Source: Phocoena phocoena
Taxonomy: Eukaryota; Chordata; Mammalia; Artiodactyla; Phocoenidae
Length of the DNA stretch: 64,000 bases
Assembly: GCF_963924675.1 (NCBI RefSeq)
Contig: NC_089224.1
Span: forward strand, 71,099,464-71,163,463
Reading direction: 5' to 3'
Both the position numbers and the translations under genes were made by a program. How positions within the stretch are numbered: position 1 is the stretch's first letter; the number at the start of each line of letters is the position of its first letter. The notes under the pieces are model-generated. The model saw only the letters and a program-made list of their open reading frames with translations. It was not told where the DNA came from and did no database searches. Shown one piece after another: positions 34,941 to 46,600 of the stretch.

Positions 34941-35864
34941 CTTATATGCTGAGCTCAATTTCTCCAGGATTTTTTTGTTTTCTTTTTAACCAGCTCAAGA
35001 AAGTCTCATGGTTACCTGTTGCTTGCTATAAAAATATGATCACTTAACAACTATATAACCCAACCTCTTCTATTACACTTTTGGCCCATTGCTGCACCCA
35101 TGCTAACCTGCTCAATCCCATATCACCCATGACTTGTTTCCAATCTATTTGAAGTTTACTCTTGCAAAAAGTGTTTTAATTTTATGTATTGGGCATATTC
35201 AAATTTAGATATAAAGTTTGCAAAAAAAATTGATTTCAAAAGAGAGCAAATACTATGCCAGTTTATAGCTCACAAATACAGAAATTTCTTTCTCATTCCA
35301 GATTTTGCTCAAGGCAGAGTATGTTGAAGCCAGTGCAGCTGTGCCTGTGTTTTTTGAATGTTTGTAGTTTGTTATTTGCATATGTAAAAATATAGTTACA
35401 AATTTTAAAATAAGGGAAACTAAAGTGGAAGTAGCAGTGGGAAAGATGAAATTTAGAAAGATCTTGAATATCTTACTCTAGGAGGGCTAAGTCACTTTGT
35501 TAAAGGATGAGATAACAAGCGTTTCAAAACAATAGGAGTGAATGAATTTCTGAGAGAACAATTCATGATAGTGGCGATTCAGTTTTCAAGAGTGCTTAAT
35601 TCACTGTAAATCTCTGAGTTATCAGAATTATGAAATCTCCCTGTATGGCTACTGAGAACTTGGACATGAGGATTTAAATAAAGATAAATTGGGGGTGGGG
35701 GAAGGGGAGGAGAATGGGCTTCTCTGCAAGAGATGTTTCTACTACTTAAAAATGTTCCCACTATTTAAAAATTAGTTATGCATTACATTTCTCATTTTAT
35801 GCATTTTCAGTGTATATAATTTTTAGAAGTGCAATTCATGTGTTCAATAAGAATCAGTTCTCCT
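34941..35864. other. Single-copy AT-rich sequence, no gene seen
   Basis: Contains a short purine-rich patch (35,691-35,713, ggggtgggggaaggggagga). Nothing else identified. Confidence 0.4.
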
Positions 35865-35867
35865 AAA

Positions 35868-36251
35868 GGGGACCCTCTTGCACTGTTGGTGGGAATGTAA
35901 ATTGATACAGCCACTGTGGAGAACAGTATGGAGGTTCCTTAAAAAACTATAAATAGAACTACCATATGACCCAGGAATCCCACTACTGGGCATATACCCT
36001 GAGAAAACCATAATTCAAAAAGAGTCATGTACCAAAATGTTCACTGCAGCTCTATTTACAATAGCCAGGAGATGGAAGCAACCTAAGTGTCCATCATCAG
36101 ATGAATGGATAAAGAAGATGTGGCACATATATACAATGGAATATTACTCAGCCATAAAAAGAAGCAAAATTAAGTTATTTGTATTTGTAGTGAGGTGGAT
36201 GGACCTAGAGTCTGTTATACAGAGTGAAGTTAAGTCAGAAAGAGAAAAACA
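35868..36251 (+). mobile_element. L1 ORF2 C-terminal fragment without a 3' end
   Basis: About 384 bp close to the L1-A/L1-B lineage: 'gcactgttggtgggaatgta', 'atgtggcacatatatacaat', and frame 36,037-36,435 starting '[20 protein letters not shown]'. Homology stops at 'gtcagaaagagaaaaac' before the ORF2 stop, and no 3'UTR or A tail follows. The right side becomes GC-richer unrelated sequence. This is not a simple 5'-truncated insertion. Confidence 0.85.
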
Positions 36252-37090
36252 TGATGTTGACAGGCACACTGAACTCTGGCAGGCCCCTGAAAGCCTGCCT
36301 GGGCTTCCCATCTTGCTGTCTAGTGCAGGAAGGAAGAGGCTTGATTACATCACTGGCTCCAACTCTGGCCTCTCCTCTCGACTCAGCTACAGGCATCTGA
36401 CAATTTGTTCAGCCTCAGGGACTTCTCAGATCTAAGGGTAGTTTCTTCTTCCTTTGGTGTTCTGCTCAATCAAGGTATCGTACAGCAAAACCATGCTGAA
36501 TAATTACAAGGGGCATAATTGTCTAGAATACCATGGAATAATGCTGGTTGGGGGAATGCAATATGGTGTCTCAGTATGGGCCTCAATTATAACTATCAGT
36601 GTCATACTGATATTTAATTCACACAAAGAGCACACCCAGAGTGGTATAATATTATTTCCTGTATGTTAAAATTAAACATAAAAATACCTAATATGTAATT
36701 GGATGTAAAGTTAGATACCTTTTAAGAAAGAAAGAAAAGGAGGAAACAAGTGCTTAGATGAAGATACAGTAAACAAAAGAAAAAACTCAAGGCAGAACTG
36801 AAAGTTCAAGAGCATATGGAAACCAAGAAGAAGCCATAGTTAACCAGTTGGGCTGAATAAAGGAATAGCTCCTAGGGACTCAACCAATCTACCTGCTTTC
36901 TGGGAACTCCAGGAAGTTGAACGATGCTGCATTAAATTGAGGAGAAGAAAGAGAGCAGAACCTAAAGTGATTACAAACTTTTTTGACAACCAGGTAGAGA
37001 AATATCTAGGCAAGAGTGGGCCCATTTTCTAGAAACCAGAATAACGGGCATTAGCAGATTATTGCTTTATTTGTGATTGCCTATCAGTTG
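36252..37090. other. Unassigned sequence after the broken L1 fragment
   Basis: The first 180 bases are GC-richer than their surroundings ('ggcaggcccctgaaagcctg'), and I do not recognise their source. The remainder is AT-rich single-copy DNA without an ORF of note. Confidence 0.4.
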
Positions 37091-38000
37091 TATGTTTTTT
37101 CAGCAAGTATATATTGAATGCTTACAGTTCTAGATACTGGGGAATACGATGGTAAACATTCCTATGAGTTCCTTGCTCTCATGGAGCTGACAGTAGTGAA
37201 TGAGGGAAAGAGAATAAACATGTAAAAAAATAATTTTAGATAGTTTTGAAAGAAACAAAATTAGGACTGTGAGCTTGAAATAGAGGGAGGTCTGCTTTAT
37301 ACGGAGTGTTCAGGGAAAACTTCCTTGAGGGGCGACACTCAAGATGAGAGCTAAATGATGAGTGTGAGGCAGCCATTCACAGAGCAGAGTGGCATTCCAG
37401 GTAGGAGGAGCAGCTAGTGCAAAGGCCCTGTGTCAGAATAAGCTTGGCATGTCTGAAAGACAGCAAGAATGACAGTGTGACTAGCGTATCATGAAGGAGG
37501 GAGGGAGTTTTAGGAGAAGTTGGGGAGGCAGGGAGGGGCCGGGGTTTCTAGGTCATTGTAGGGAGGCTGCAAGTTTGGCTTTTATTCAAATAAGAAGCCA
37601 CACATATACACACTACTATTTATAAAATAGGTAAACAACAAGGGCCTACTGTGTAGCACAGGGAACTATATTCAGTATCTTGTAATAACCTATAATGGAA
37701 AAGAATCTGAAAAATTATATATATATATAAACTGAATCACTTTGCTGTATACCTGAAACTAACGCAACACCGTAAATTAACTATACTTAAATTTTTTAAA
37801 ATGGTAAAAAAGAAATAAGCCACTGGAGGGATAATGTAGAAAAGTGATTTATATTCCAAAATGATAACCGTGGCTACCGTACGAGGCATGGATGATAAGC
37901 AGGGCAGTATGGAACCACAGAGATCAGTTTGGAGACTGTCATATGAGCCCAAGTGAGAGGTGGTGGTGGTTTGGAGTAGGGCTGCATCAGTAGAAATGTA
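37091..38000 (-). mobile_element. L2 LINE relic split by an L1 tail
   Basis: The inverted L2 3' end and ORF2 end are seen as 'tcatggagctgacagtagtg', 'gggaaaacttccttgagggg', 'tgcaaaggccctgtgtcaga', and, after an L1 tail at 37,602-37,812, 'agccactggagggataatgt'. The L2 text is continuous across the insertion. Confidence 0.8.
37602..37812 (+). mobile_element. L1 3'UTR end fragment (lineage C), nested in L2
   Basis: Has 'aagggcctactgtgtagcac', 'gggaactatattcagtatct', an (AT)n patch near 37,717, and 'actgaatcactttgctgtat', ending in A/T-rich sequence. Flanked by an imperfect target-site duplication: aaataagaagccac at 37,588-37,601 and aaataagccac at 37,813-37,823, differing by a 3-base gap. Confidence 0.88.
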
Positions 38001-39100
38001 GATCCTACTTGAACATGCTTGGCGTGAGTAAAATAAAGCTGTACAAAAATGACATTTGACCGTGCTAAGTGTGGTTCTTAGGTGGTGTTTACTACTGACA
38101 CAGCATTTGCAAAATAAAAGGACATTGAAATGGAACTCTAGGGCTATATCTTTTAAGAAGACCCCCAAACCTAGGAATAGTGACATGGATGTGATGATGA
38201 AGACTGAGAGCCTAGCATTTTATCACCTGATTAATGTTTATGGGAAAAAAGAAAATTCTTATGTTTTTTCTTAATCTCATGAGTTTAATAGTCATGACAC
38301 CTTGTTTAGAGCTAGAGAAGTCCCATTAATTTGCACAGGACCAAAAGAGAAAAACAGTAACTAATTAAACTGATATTTACTTAAGGATGTTCTACAAGAG
38401 TAATTTGGTGTAGAGGGATTATTAAAGACTCACACACCTAGAATGTATGATCCACATCAACCCAGCTGTAAACTTTTGTCTCAGCTGAGATTTTTTTCCA
38501 CTTCACAGATCCTGTTCCACCTTTCAAGTGGAAGTGGATTTGTGCTGTCTCATCTCAGTTCAGATAAACTGGTGTGCTTAAAGAGAATAATGTAAAATTT
38601 CTTAGGAAAGGAAAGGAAGGTTGCCTGACATTTACCAGCAATTTTTCCTGGTATTTCTCAGCACGTAAAGGGGAAGGTGAGTTCTAATACAGATTATGCA
38701 TGTATTAGAAATGCAGATGAAGCATTCTTTTGCATCAAAGTCATAGGTTGTTCTAAAACAGCATTTAATTCCCTTTACCCATCAGTCTATCAATCTGTAC
38801 ATGTTTTGAGCAATCCATTTATTCGGTACATTCATTTAAGAAACCACAAACTTCCTTGTTATATATCTTTCTAAAGATTTTTAAGCTGGTAGCTACCAAG
38901 GAAAAGAAGTCAATATAGGCGTGGTTTATGTTCCAAATCCTCAAATATTTATATTCCTTTCTTTGGGGAGAAAAACTGGGATGTCGTGTATTTGTTTTCC
39001 TTACCTTCTAAACTCATAAAATTTTGACAGTTATATTTTCTCCAGTATGGTCACATTATACAATGAACTTCAGTTAACCTAATTAGAGAGGGAGGAAACA
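38001..39100. other. Single-copy sequence, no gene seen
   Basis: Possible faint L2 continuation up to about 38,050. No other repeat or exon recognised. The frames at 38,056-38,274 and 38,677-38,874 have no domain. Confidence 0.4.
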
Positions 39101-39122
39101 AAGGAACTGACATGTGTTGAAT

Positions 39123-39430
39123 TCCTACTTTGTGCTAGGTATATATCTATTCCTACTTTGTGTTAGGTATATATCTATTCCTGCTTTGTGCTAGGTATAT
39201 ATCTATTCCTGCTTTGTGCTAGGTATATATCTATTCCTGCTTTGTGCTAGGTATATATCTATTCCTGCTTTGTGCTAGGTATATATCTATTCCTGCTTTG
39301 TGCTAGGTATATATCTATTCCTGCTTTGTGCTAGGTATATATCTATTCCTGCTTTGTGCTAGGTATATATCTATTCCTACTTTGTGCTAGGTATATATAT
39401 ACTCCTACTTTGTGCTAGGTAAATATATAT
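39123..39430. repeat. Minisatellite, 11 copies of a 28-bp unit
   Basis: The unit is about 'tcctgctttgtgctaggtat' plus 'atatctat'. Eleven copies lie in exact 28-base register from 39,123 to the last start at 39,403. The first two and last two units have 'tcctac' and the central seven have 'tcctgc', so the middle of the array is the most uniform. The unit resembles the 'tactatgtgccaggcac'-like end of an ancient SINE. There are no spacers, so it is not a CRISPR array. Confidence 0.97.
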
Positions 39431-39434
39431 ATTT

Positions 39435-40600
39435 TTATATATATCTTTTAAAATATTTTTTAACTTTCTACTTTAAAATAATTTCAAACCTAAAAAGTTT
39501 CACAGAGAACTTCCAAATACCCTTCACCCAGATTCACCTAGCTCATAAATTTGCTTTATAATTTTCTCTCCCTCTTTCACTTTAATATATTTTTTTCTGA
39601 GCCAATTGAGAGTGCGTTGCGTGCCTACTATTCCTTTAGCCTTCAATAGTTTAATCTTCAATAGTTAACCTTCCATGTGTTTTTCCTAAAAACAAGGATA
39701 TTCTCATATAGCCATAGTACAGTTATAATATTCAGGAAATTTGACATTGATACAATATTTTAATTGAATTTACAATCCATGTTCCCATTTTTATCAATGG
39801 GCCCAGTAATGTATTTTGTAGCATCTTTGTTCCATCAGCCCAGGGTCTAGTATTGCTGAATTGCTTCCGTCTCCTTTGTCAGGAATAGTTCTTTAGGTTT
39901 GTTTTTTTTTTTTTTGTCTTTCATGACTTTGACATATTTTAAGAATACAAGGCAGTTATTTTATAGACTGTTCCTCAGTTTGAGGTTTAAATTTTTTTTT
40001 TTTTTTTTTTTAGTATTTCCTCCTAATTAGATTTAGATGTATATCCCTGGTCAGAAGTACATGTGTTTTTACCAGGCTGTCACATCTGGAGGCACAGTAT
40101 GTCCATCTGCCCCTCCTTGGGGATGCTCATTTTGATCACCAGGCTAAGATATTGTTTGTTTTTTTTCCATTGTAAAATTATTATTTTTCCACCTTGAAAA
40201 TCATAAGCAATCTCTGGAGAGACACTTAAGGTCATGTAAGTATAATGATATTTATCAAACTCCACTTCCACCTTCTCTCAGTAGATCTAGCATCCATTGA
40301 TAATTCTCACCTGAAACAATCTTGACTCTTACAGTTGCAAAATAGTGACTTTCCAATTCAGGCACTCCTTCTACACTTGTTCATTGGCATTCTACTGCAA
40401 GGAAGAGCCCTACTTTTGCCACTAAGAATATTTATTGTTTATTGCTGTGGACTCCTGTATCCCTATTTTATTCAATGGGTCTTAATCCATTACTATCCTT
40501 GGTTTTTATGCTCAAATTTTTATATATTTGGCCAGTGGGAGCCTCTTCAAGATAGCTCCTGTGTGGTGTGCATGTATGTGTGTGTGTTGTTTTTGTTTTT
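39435..40600 (-). mobile_element. Old L1M 3'UTR-like sequence, first copy
   Basis: Text such as 'taaaaagtttcacagagaac', 'gtctttcatgactttgacat' and 'gcatccattgataattctca' fits the inverted 3'UTR of an old L1M. A T-run at 39,989-40,011 lies within it. No ORF with homology. Subfamily not certain. Confidence 0.55.
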
Positions 40601-40611
40601 TCAAGGGACAT

Positions 40612-41200
40612 TAAAAAAAAAAAACTTTTAGTTTTAGAATAATTTTATAGAAAAGATGCAAATGTAACACAAAGAATTCCTGCATACTGCTCACTCATAT
40701 TCCCCTGTTGTAACATCTTATATTACTATGGCTCATTTGTAGCAACTACAGAACCAACAATGGTACATTACTATTAACCAAACTCCACACTTTATTTAAA
40801 TTTCACTAGTTTTTTTTCCTAATGTTCCTTTTCTATTCCAGGATCCCATTCAGGATACCATGTCATGTCTCCTTAGCTTCTCTGCTCAGTGACAGTTTCT
40901 CAGATTTACCTTGTTTTTGATAAGGCAGTTTTGAAGAGTACTGTCCTGTGTCCTTTTGACATGTCCAATTATTTATTTCGTTCAGCACTTCCTTACTTTT
41001 TGGCACAAGAAGATGTTTCTGGTTCATTTTGTTACTTCCCTGGAATTTGACATTTCTCCAAAAAGCCTCTGTTCCCTTTAATATAGATGGCATTTAGAAA
41101 CTAATGTGTGGGCATTAAATAGGATTATTGATGCTGGAGTGTCATTGATTCTAGGCCTTTTCAGCAGAGATTTAGGAGATACAGGTTAGATGTAGATTCA
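40612..41200 (-). mobile_element. Old L1M 3'UTR-like sequence, second copy
   Basis: Restarts the same type of sequence: 'cacaaagaattcctgcatac', 'acattactattaaccaaact', 'ttctattccaggatcccatt', 'aggataccatgtcatgtctc'. It therefore looks like a second insertion or a tandem remnant in the same orientation. Non-coding. Confidence 0.6.
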
Positions 41201-41636
41201 TATGGCTTTTTACAGCTTTGATCCAACTCCAGTGGGCGCTTCTTTGCCTTCCTCCACTTCATTTTGTATCCTTCTCCTTCTATAGAGATAACCTGGCACT
41301 TCTAACATCAGCAACACTTTCTCAATCGTTTGTTCAATTTCACAATACACAAAAATTAGATTCAGAATTTCTGCACCAATATCACTATAAAACACAAAGC
41401 TACAAAAGAGTTCAAGAGCTGATTGCAATGTTATTTTCTCTCTAGGCTGAAGGTATACAGTCATATTATTAAGTTCAATAGGTACTTTAGTTTTTTTTCT
41501 CTCTTGCAGTGTAGTATGTTGTTCATTTCAGATACAGCTTGGGTTCATTTGTTGCTGTTTGCATTCAGTTTTAGTGTTTTTCTCTCTATCTCTGTGGATT
41601 TAATTAAATTAATTAATTTATTTTTACTTTCTAGAA

Positions 41637-41800
41637 CAGGGATCAGCAAACTTTTTCTGTAAAAACCAGACAGTAAATATTTTATGCTTTGTGGACCATA
41701 CAGTCTTTGTCGCAACTACTCAAATCTGCTGGTTTAGTGTGAAAGCACTCATAGGCCATAAACAAATGGGCATTGCTGAGTCCCAGCCCTCCAGCCATTC
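41637..41800. mobile_element. MER-type DNA transposon fossil, likely hAT
   Basis: The sequence 'ggatcagcaaactttttctg', 'cagacagtaaatattttatg' and 'gtcgcaactactcaaatctg' matches a common small mammalian MER repeat of the hAT-Charlie type. The right end is unclear. Non-autonomous. Confidence 0.55.
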
Positions 41801-41984
41801 ATGCCCCCCAGCTGAGGACACAGATATCGTGGAAGAGAGATCTTTTGCCCTCTATTCCCTGTAGGAATTCTTGATTCTCAAATCGAAGAGTTGTTGCTTT
41901 ACTCCACTAATTTGGGGATTGTTTGTTAAGAAGTAATAAATAACCTGGAACATATGCTGTACTCCCTGCCACCACCATCATCAC

Positions 41985-42390
41985 TATACTAGGGCTGCCA
42001 TGATACAGTACCGCAGAGTGGATGGCTTAAACAACAAATTTATTGCCTCACAGTTCTGGAGGCTAGAAATTCAAAATCAAGGTGTAGGCAGGGTTGGTTC
42101 CTTTTGAGGACTGTGACGGAAAGCTCTGTTCCAGGCATCTCTCCTTGGCTTGTAGATGGCCATCTTCTTTTCATGTCTCTTCCCATTGTCTCCCCTCTGT
42201 GTGTATCTCTGTGTCTAAATTTCTCCTTATAGTAATACCAGTCATACTGGATTAAGGCCCATCGTAATGACTTCATTTTAACTTCAGTTACCTCTGCAAA
42301 GACCCTATCTCCAAATAGTCACATTCTGAGTTACTGGGGATTAGCGCTTCAACATATGAATTTTGGGGAAACACAGTTCAACTCATTACA
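41985..42390 (-). mobile_element. MaLR LTR (MST/MLT1 type), solo
   Basis: The inverted LTR has 'tactagggctgccatgatac', 'cacagttctggaggctagaa', 'ctccttggcttgtagatggc', 'caaagaccctatctccaaat' and an end near 'cacagttcaactcattacaa'. Better preserved than the copy at 31,070. No internal retroviral region. Confidence 0.92.
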
Positions 42391-42640
42391 ATTACCACTA
42401 TAGGCAACCAATTTCATTTATTTCTTTTCAATCTTCCTGTGTTGCTGTCTGCAAAAACTAAGCAGATGTATACGTTTTTTCTATTTTCTTTCCTTTAAAA
42501 TATTTTCCACTTTGCTTTTTTCACTTAGCAATCTAGCCTGGAAAACACCCCATAACAATAGGTGAGTATTTTCCTCATTCTTTTTTTTAAACACCTGCAT
42601 AGTATATCAATGTGTATATGTATATATGTGTGTGTGTGTT

Positions 42641-42644
<4 letters not shown>

Positions 42645-42684
<40 letters not shown>
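42645..42684. repeat. (TA)20 microsatellite
   Basis: Forty bases of pure TA, preceded by an imperfect TG-rich run at 42,611-42,644. Compound dinucleotide array inside an old L1. Confidence 0.95.
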
Positions 42685-42689
<5 letters not shown>

Positions 42690-43124
42690 CATCATTTATT
42701 CAATCCATCTCCTATTTGGATATTTAGGTACTTTCCAATATTTTGCAATTACAAATAATGTTGCAGTGAATAATCATGTGTATATATGTATTTCCATACT
42801 GTTTAAGGTGTGTCTTCAGAATAAATCCTAAGAAATAGGATTTCTGGGTCAAAAGGTAAACGCATATGCAGTTTTGTAGTTTTGTTAAATTCTCTCCATA
42901 GGAATTGTGCTATTTTTCATTTCTACCATCAATGCATAAAAGTGCTTATTATCCATAGGCTCTTCAATACAATACATTGTCAATATGTAAAATTTTTGCT
43001 AATCTGGTGGGTGAGAAATAGTATCTAAGTATAGTTTGAATTTGAATTTCTCTCATTATGAGTAAAATTGAGTATCCTTTCATATGGGTTTTTTCTTTTT
43101 TGTAGAAAGCCAAGCAGGGATTTT

Positions 43125-43240
43125 ATTTCTTTGTTTCTTTATTTATTTATATTTTGTTACGGTACATGGGATCTTCTTTGTGGCATGCAGGATCTCTCGT
43201 GGTGTGCAGGCATCTCTCTAATTGTGGCACGTGGACTTTG
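43125..43240 (-). mobile_element. CHR-type SINE scrap, degraded
   Basis: A T-rich start and text such as 'cggtacatgggatcttcttt' and 'taattgtggcacgtggactt' resemble the reverse complement of the CHR body. The tRNA-like head is not visible. Low certainty. Confidence 0.4.
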
Positions 43241-43648
43241 TGTTGTCTGTAGATGTCTTTTGTTCATAGTTATATCATTTTTGGTATTTTTCCTCTTAAT
43301 TTTTATATATTTGGGGTATCTTTTTATGATATATATTTCAAATTTTTTTTCTAAATTTGTCATTTTTTTTGACTTGCATCTAGATTTTTTTGCCATGCAT
43401 TAGAAAAGTTATGTAGTTAAATTTTTTTTAATTTTTGAATTTTATTTATTTTATTTTTTTATACAGCGGGTTCTTATTTGTCATCACTTTTATACGCATA
43501 AATGTATACATGTCAATCCCAGTCACCCAATTCATCTCACCAACACACCCACGTCCCCACCGCTTTCCCCCATTGGTGTCCATATGTTTGTTCTCTACAT
43601 CTGTGTCTCAATTTCTGCCCCGCAAACCAGTTCATCTGTACCATTTTT

Positions 43649-46600
43649 CTAGGTTCCACATATATGCGTTAATCTACGATATTTCTTTTTCCCTTTCTGA
43701 CTTACTTCACTCTGTATGACAGTCTCTAGATCCATCCATGTCTCTACAAATGACCCAATTTCGTTCCTTTTTATGGCTGAGTAATATTCCATTGTATATA
43801 TGTACCACATCTTCTTTGTCCGTTTGTCTGTCGATGGGCATTTATGTTGCTTCCATGACCTGGCTATTGTAAATAGTGCTGCAATGAACATTGGGGTCCA
43901 CGTGTCTTTTTGAATGATGGTTTTCTCTGGGTATATGTCCAGTAATGGGATTGCTGGATCATATGGTAATTCTATGTTTAGTTTTTTAAGGAACCTCCAT
44001 ATTGTCCTCCATAGTGGCTGTATCAATTTATATTCCCACCAACAGTGCAAGACGGTTCCCTTTTCTCCACACCCTCTCCAGCATTTGTTGTTTGTACATT
44101 TTCTGATGATGCCCATTCTAACTGGTGTGAGGTGATACCTCATTGTAGTTTTGATTTGCATTGCTCTAATAATTAGTGATGTTGAGCAACTTTTCATGTG
44201 CTTCTTGGCCGTCTGTATGTCTTCTTTGGAGAAATGTCTCTTTAGGTCTTCTGCCCATTTTTGGATTGGGTTGTTTGTGTTTTTATTATTGAGCTGCATG
44301 AGCTCTTTATATATTTTAGAGATTAATCCTCTGTCCATTGGTTCATTGGCAAATATTTTCTCCCATTCTGAGGGTTGTCTTTTCGTCTTGTTTATGGTTT
44401 CCTTTGCTGTGCAAAAGCTTTGAAGTTTCATTAGATCCCAGTTGTTTATTTTTGTTTTTATTTCCATTACTCTAGGAGGTGGATCAAAAAAGATCTTGCT
44501 GTGATTTATGTCAAAGAGTGTTCTTCCTATGTTTTCCTCTAAGAGTTCTAGAGTGTCCAGTCTTACATTAGGTCTGTAATTCATGTTGAGTTTACTTTTG
44601 TGTATGGTGGTAGGGAGTGTTCTAATTTCATTCTTTTACATGTAGCTGTCCAGTTTTCCCAGCACCACTTATTGAAGGGACTGTCTTTTCTCCATTGTAT
44701 ATCCTTGCCTCCTTTGTCATAGATTAGTTGACCATAGGTGCGTGGGTTTATCTCTGGGCTTTCTATCTTGTTCCATTGATCTATGTTTCTGTTTTTGTGC
44801 CAGTACCATATTGTCTTGATTACTGTAGTTTTGCAATATAGTCTAAAGTCATGGAGTCCGATTCCTCCAGCTCTGTTTTTTTCCCTCAAGACTGCTTTGG
44901 CTATTCGGGGTCTCTTGTGTCTCCTTACAAATTTTAAGATTTTTTTGTTCTAGTTCCATAAAAAATGCCATTGGTAATTTGATGGGGATTGCATTGAATC
45001 TGGAGATTGTTTTGGATAGTATAGTCATTTTCACAATATTGATACTTCCAATCCAAGAACATGGTATATCTCTCCATCTGTTGGTATCATCTTTAATTTG
45101 TTTCATCAGTGTCTTATAGTTTTCTGCATACAGGTCTTTTGTCTCATTAGGTAGGTTTATTCCTAGGTATTTTATTCTTTTTGTTGCAGTGGTGAAGGGG
45201 AGTGTTTCCTTAATTTCTCTTTCAGCTTTTTCATCATTAGTGTATAGGAATGCCAGAGATTTCTGTGCATTAATTTTGTACCCTACTACTTTACCAAATT
45301 CATTGATTAGCTATAGTAGTTTTCTGGTGGCACCTTTCGGATTCTCTATGTATAGTATCATGTCATCTGCAAACAGTGACACCTTTACTTCTTCTTTTCC
45401 AATTTGTATTCCTTTTATTTCTTTTTCTTCTCTGATTGCCATGGCTAGGACTTCCAAAACTATGGTGAATAATAGTGGTGAGAGTGGACATCCTTGTCTT
45501 GTTCCTGATCTTAGAGGAAATGATTTCAGTTTTTCACCATTGAGAATGATGTTTGCTGTGGGTTTGTCGTGGATGGCCTTTATCATGTTGAGGTAGGTTC
45601 CCTCTATGCCCACTTCCTGGAGAGTTTTTATCATAAAATGGGTGTTGAATTTTGTCAAAAGCTTTTTCTGCATCTATTGAGATGATCATATGGTTTTTCT
45701 TCTTCAGTTTGTTAATATGGTGTATCACATTGATAGATATGCATATATTGAAGAATCCTTGCATCCCTGGGATAAACCCCACTTGATCGTGGTGTATGAT
45801 CCTTTTAATGTGTTGTTGGATTCTGTTTGCTAGTATTTTGTTGAGGATTTTTGCATCTATATTTATCAGTGATATTGATCTGTAATTTTCTTTTTTTGCA
45901 GTATCTTTGTCTGGTTTTGGTATCAGGGTGGTGGTGGCCTCATAGAATGAGTTTGGGAGTGTTCCTTCCTCTGCAATTGTTTGGAAGAGTTTGAGAAGGA
46001 TGGGTGTTAGCTCTTCTCTAAATGTTTGATAGAATTCACCTGTGAAGCCATCTGGTCCTGGACTTTTGTTTGTTGGAAGATTTTTAATCACAGTTTCAAT
46101 TTCATTACTTGTGATTGGCCTGTTCATATTTTCTATTTCCTCCTGGTTCAGTCTTGGAAGGTTATACCTTTCTAAGAATGTGTTCATTTCTTCCAGGTTC
46201 TCCATTTTATTGGCATAGAGTTGCTTGTAGTAGTCTCTTAGGATGCTTTGTATTTCTGTGGTGTCTGTTGTAACTTCTCCTTTTTCATTTCTAATTTTAT
46301 TGATTTGAGTCCTCTCCCTCTTTTTCTTGATGAGTCTGGCTAATAGTTTATTCAATTTTGTTTATCTTCTCAGAGAACCAGCTTTTAGTTTTATTGATCC
46401 TTACTATTGTTTTCTTTGTTTCTATTTCATTTATTTCTGCTCTGATATTTATGATTTCTTTCCTTCTGCTAACTTTAGGTTTTGTTTGTTCTTCTTTCTC
46501 TAGTTTCTTTAGGTGTAAGGTTAGTTTGTTTATTTGAGATTTTTCTTGTTTCTTAAGGTAGGCTTGTATAGCTATAAACTTCCCTCTTAGACCTGCTTTT

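Larger units (their letters stand above)
42400..43420 (-). mobile_element. Old L1M/HAL1-like fragment with a SINE scrap
   Basis: The inverted ORF2 end is visible at 'aataaatcctaagaaatagg' then 'atttctgggtcaaaaggtaa' (the [12 protein letters not shown] region in reverse). L1-like sequence resumes at about 43,240 and reaches the A-rich end of L1-B. Between 43,125 and 43,240 there is a CHR-like SINE scrap. Confidence 0.6.

Noticed and set aside
39123..39430. CRISPR-like array
   Set aside because: Units are contiguous with no unique spacers, and the context is a mammalian genome; it is a minisatellite.
43428..43428. Target-site duplication for L1-B
   Set aside because: I compared the bases left of the A-rich end with those after 47,670 and found no shared run longer than a few bases.
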